This document shows positions 62,536 through 64,000 of a stretch of DNA of 64,000 bases, in pieces. Position numbers and translations under genes: made by a program. Below the pieces are notes generated by a model, which saw only the letters and a program-made list of their open reading frames with translations, was not told the DNA's origin and did no database searches. How positions within the stretch are numbered: the first letter of the stretch is position 1; each line of letters begins with the position of its first letter. The DNA comes from UBA7434 sp042090785 (GTDB lineage: Bacteria; Pseudomonadota; Gammaproteobacteria; Pseudomonadales; UBA7434), in contig JBELIP010000004.1 of NCBI GenBank assembly GCA_042090785.1, positions 1 to 64,000 on the forward strand. The letters run 5' to 3'.

Positions 62536-62746
62536 AATCGATTATCTGTGAGTATTACTTCGGTTGAGCCCTGAATGGCGGGCATTGTAAGGGATTTATG
62601 GCCAAATCCCAAAGTGAGATGAAGAGCGAACGTAATATATGCTGAGTTTGGCGCGAAATCGTATAGCTTTTCGAGTGGACCACGCATAAAATGCCGCCTG
62701 CAATATTGCGTGCGTGTTTATTACTTTTGATCACAGGAAATTGAAG

Positions 62747-63727
62747 ATGAAACCAGCTGTTAAAGTCACCGTTACCGGCGGCGCCGGCCAAATCAGTTAC
62801 GGCCTACTTTTTCGCATAGCCTCTGGCGCTATGTTGGGTGAAGATCAACCCATTATTCTACAACTGCTTGAAATTACACCAGCTTTAGATGCGCTTAAAG
62901 GCGTAGCGATGGAGCTAGATGACTGTGCATTTCCTCTATTAGAAAGCATTGTATGTACTGACGATGCTAACGTTGCGTTTAAAGACAGCGATTACGCCCT
63001 CCTCGTTGGCGCACGCCCACGCGGCCCGGGTATGGAGCGTAAAGACTTGCTTGAAGCCAATGCCGCCATTTTCTCGGCACAAGGTAAAGCCATTAACGCC
63101 GTTGCTAGCCGCGACATTAAAGTATTGGTTGTTGGTAACCCAGCAAACACTAATGCATTAATTGCTCAACGCAATGCACCCGATATAGACCCTCGTAACT
63201 TTACTGCGATGACACGTCTTGATCACAACCGAGCCATGACACAGTTAGCGCAAAAAACCGGTAATGCGGTTTCTGCTGTCACGCATATGACCATTTGGGG
63301 TAATCACTCAGCGACACAGTACCCTGATTTATTCCACGCTAAAGTGAATGGTGAGTCGGCGACCGACTTAATTGATCAGGCTTGGTACAAAGAAACATTT
63401 ATACCTGAAGTACAACAACGTGGTGCCGCCATTATTGCCGCACGCGGTGCATCAAGTGCAGCTTCAGCAGCCAATGCGGCTATTGACCATATGCGTACTT
63501 GGGCATTGGGCAGCGCTGCAAACGATTGGGTGAGTATGGGTATTTACAGTGATGGTAGTTATGGTATCGCTGAGGGTTTAATTTATTCGTTTCCTGTGAC
63601 TTGTAGCAATGGTGATTGGGCTATTGTGCAGGGGCTTGAGATTGATGCTTTTAGCCAAGAGAAGATGGATGCCACTGAGAAGGAGTTAACGGAAGAGCGT
63701 GATGCGGTTCAGCATTTGCTTCCTTAA
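62747..63727 (+). CDS. mdh: Malate dehydrogenase
   Basis: Oxidises malate to oxaloacetate with NAD in the TCA cycle. From ATG 62747 (GGAAATTGAAG upstream) it has 326 residues; an 11-codon extension to a GTG at 62714 is rejected. It is the cytosolic-like type 2 form: TVTGGAGQISYGLLFRIASG (NAD site), GARPRGPGMERKDLL (substrate Arg), VGNPANTNALI, MTRLDHNRA and the catalytic His in TIWGNHSATQYPD. It is followed by a strong terminator. Confidence 0.96.
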   Translation: MKPAVKVTVTGGAGQISYGLLFRIASGAMLGEDQPIILQLLEITPALDALKGVAMELDDCAFPLLESIVCTDDANVAFKDSDYALLVGARPRGPGMERKDLLEANAAIFSAQGKAINAVASRDIKVLVVGNPANTNALIAQRNAPDIDPRNFTAMTRLDHNRAMTQLAQKTGNAVSAVTHMTIWGNHSATQYPDLFHAKVNGESATDLIDQAWYKETFIPEVQQRGAAIIAARGASSAASAANAAIDHMRTWALGSAANDWVSMGIYSDGSYGIAEGLIYSFPVTCSNGDWAIVQGLEIDAFSQEKMDATEKELTEERDAVQHLLP

Positions 63728-63750
63728 TTTTTTTGTTAGTTAAAAATCTG

Positions 63751-63785
63751 GGCAGATTGCGGTTTTCGTAATCTGCCTTTTTTTT
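63751..63785 (+). terminator. mdh terminator
   Basis: GGCAGATT and AATCTGCC pair over 8 bp (extended inside by CG/CG), followed by eight Ts, 23 bases after mdh. The remaining 215 bases to the window end are AT-rich and hold nothing recognisable. Confidence 0.92.
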
Positions 63786-64000
63786 GGGTTTGGATTTAAG
63801 TTCAACCCATAATATCCTTATCAAATAGTCACTTAGCCCCTAATATCAAAAAAAGACCTTATAGCCCTCTAGCTCAACTAACAGATTATTCAAGTGAATT
63901 AGAAAATAAATAAAAAATAAATAAATGGTTAATTCCAGCATAAGAGCTATAAATAAATAACAACAAAAATAAATAACGCACTTAAGAATTAACAACAACC

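Overview
The window looks like chromosomal core DNA of an AT-leaning, free-living, probably marine, aerobic gammaproteobacterium. The gene orders support this: xerD-dsbC-hom-thrC-recJ, rpsP-rimM-trmD-rplS next to ffh and ypjD/yfjD, queA-tgt beside a tRNA-Leu, pepA-holC-valS, and ilvY/ilvC. A Cellvibrionales- or Oceanospirillales-like placement is a guess from protein character only. No prophage, insertion sequence, integrase or CRISPR array is visible. Two runs of exactly 100 Ns (20236-20335 and 52025-52124) are scaffold gaps, and both lie inside tandem repeats.

Layout. 0.6-7.3 kb, minus strand: xerD, dsbC, hom, thrC, recJ and a DUF1653 gene. 7.5-8.6 kb, plus: a Met/His-rich outer-membrane-type protein. 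8.7-12.8 kb, minus: ffh, then rpsP-rimM-trmD-rplS with tandem repeats in its leader and after rpsP. 13-15.3 kb, plus: ypjD-like and CorC/YfjD-like membrane proteins. 15.3-19.7 kb: DUF1289, gamma-carbonic anhydrase, DUF3135, NIF3-like, tgt and queA. 20.0-20.6 kb: tRNA-Leu(CAA) followed by a 178-bp tandem repeat that carries the last 17 bases of the tRNA and several RNA hairpins. 20.6-25.5 kb: EamA transporter, lipoprotein, msrPQ, pssA. 25.6-30.6 kb: ilvY/ilvC and the convergent ilvBH. 31-36.5 kb: DUF4124, nfuA, metH, DUF2970. 36.5-42.6 kb: an unrecognised coiled-coil protein, a Fur-controlled TonB receptor, lipA and ung.

42.7-51.5 kb is the most coherent functional block. An ECF sigma factor and a ChrR-type zinc anti-sigma factor (plus strand) diverge from a seven-gene minus-strand cluster: NTF2-like, short-chain dehydrogenase, flavin amine oxidase, DUF1365, Cfa-type methyltransferase, DUF2878 and photolyase. 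Both outward-facing promoter regions carry TGATCC-N18-TATTAG or TGATCC-N18-TATATT, the form recognised by RpoE/ChrR-type sigma factors, so the block reads as a self-contained singlet-oxygen response module. The flavoenzyme plus methyltransferase pair may make a modified (possibly furan) fatty acid.

51.6-63.8 kb: csrA (59 codons) with an octamer repeat upstream, a lipoprotein, lysS, prfB with its programmed +1 frameshift, pepA-holC-valS, ttcA and mdh.

A pattern across the window is the number of short (12-18 bp) tandem duplications in leaders and directly across stop codons. The best candidate for something undescribed is the tRNA-Leu-derived 178-bp array, which resembles in design the E. coli tyrT/rtT repeat.
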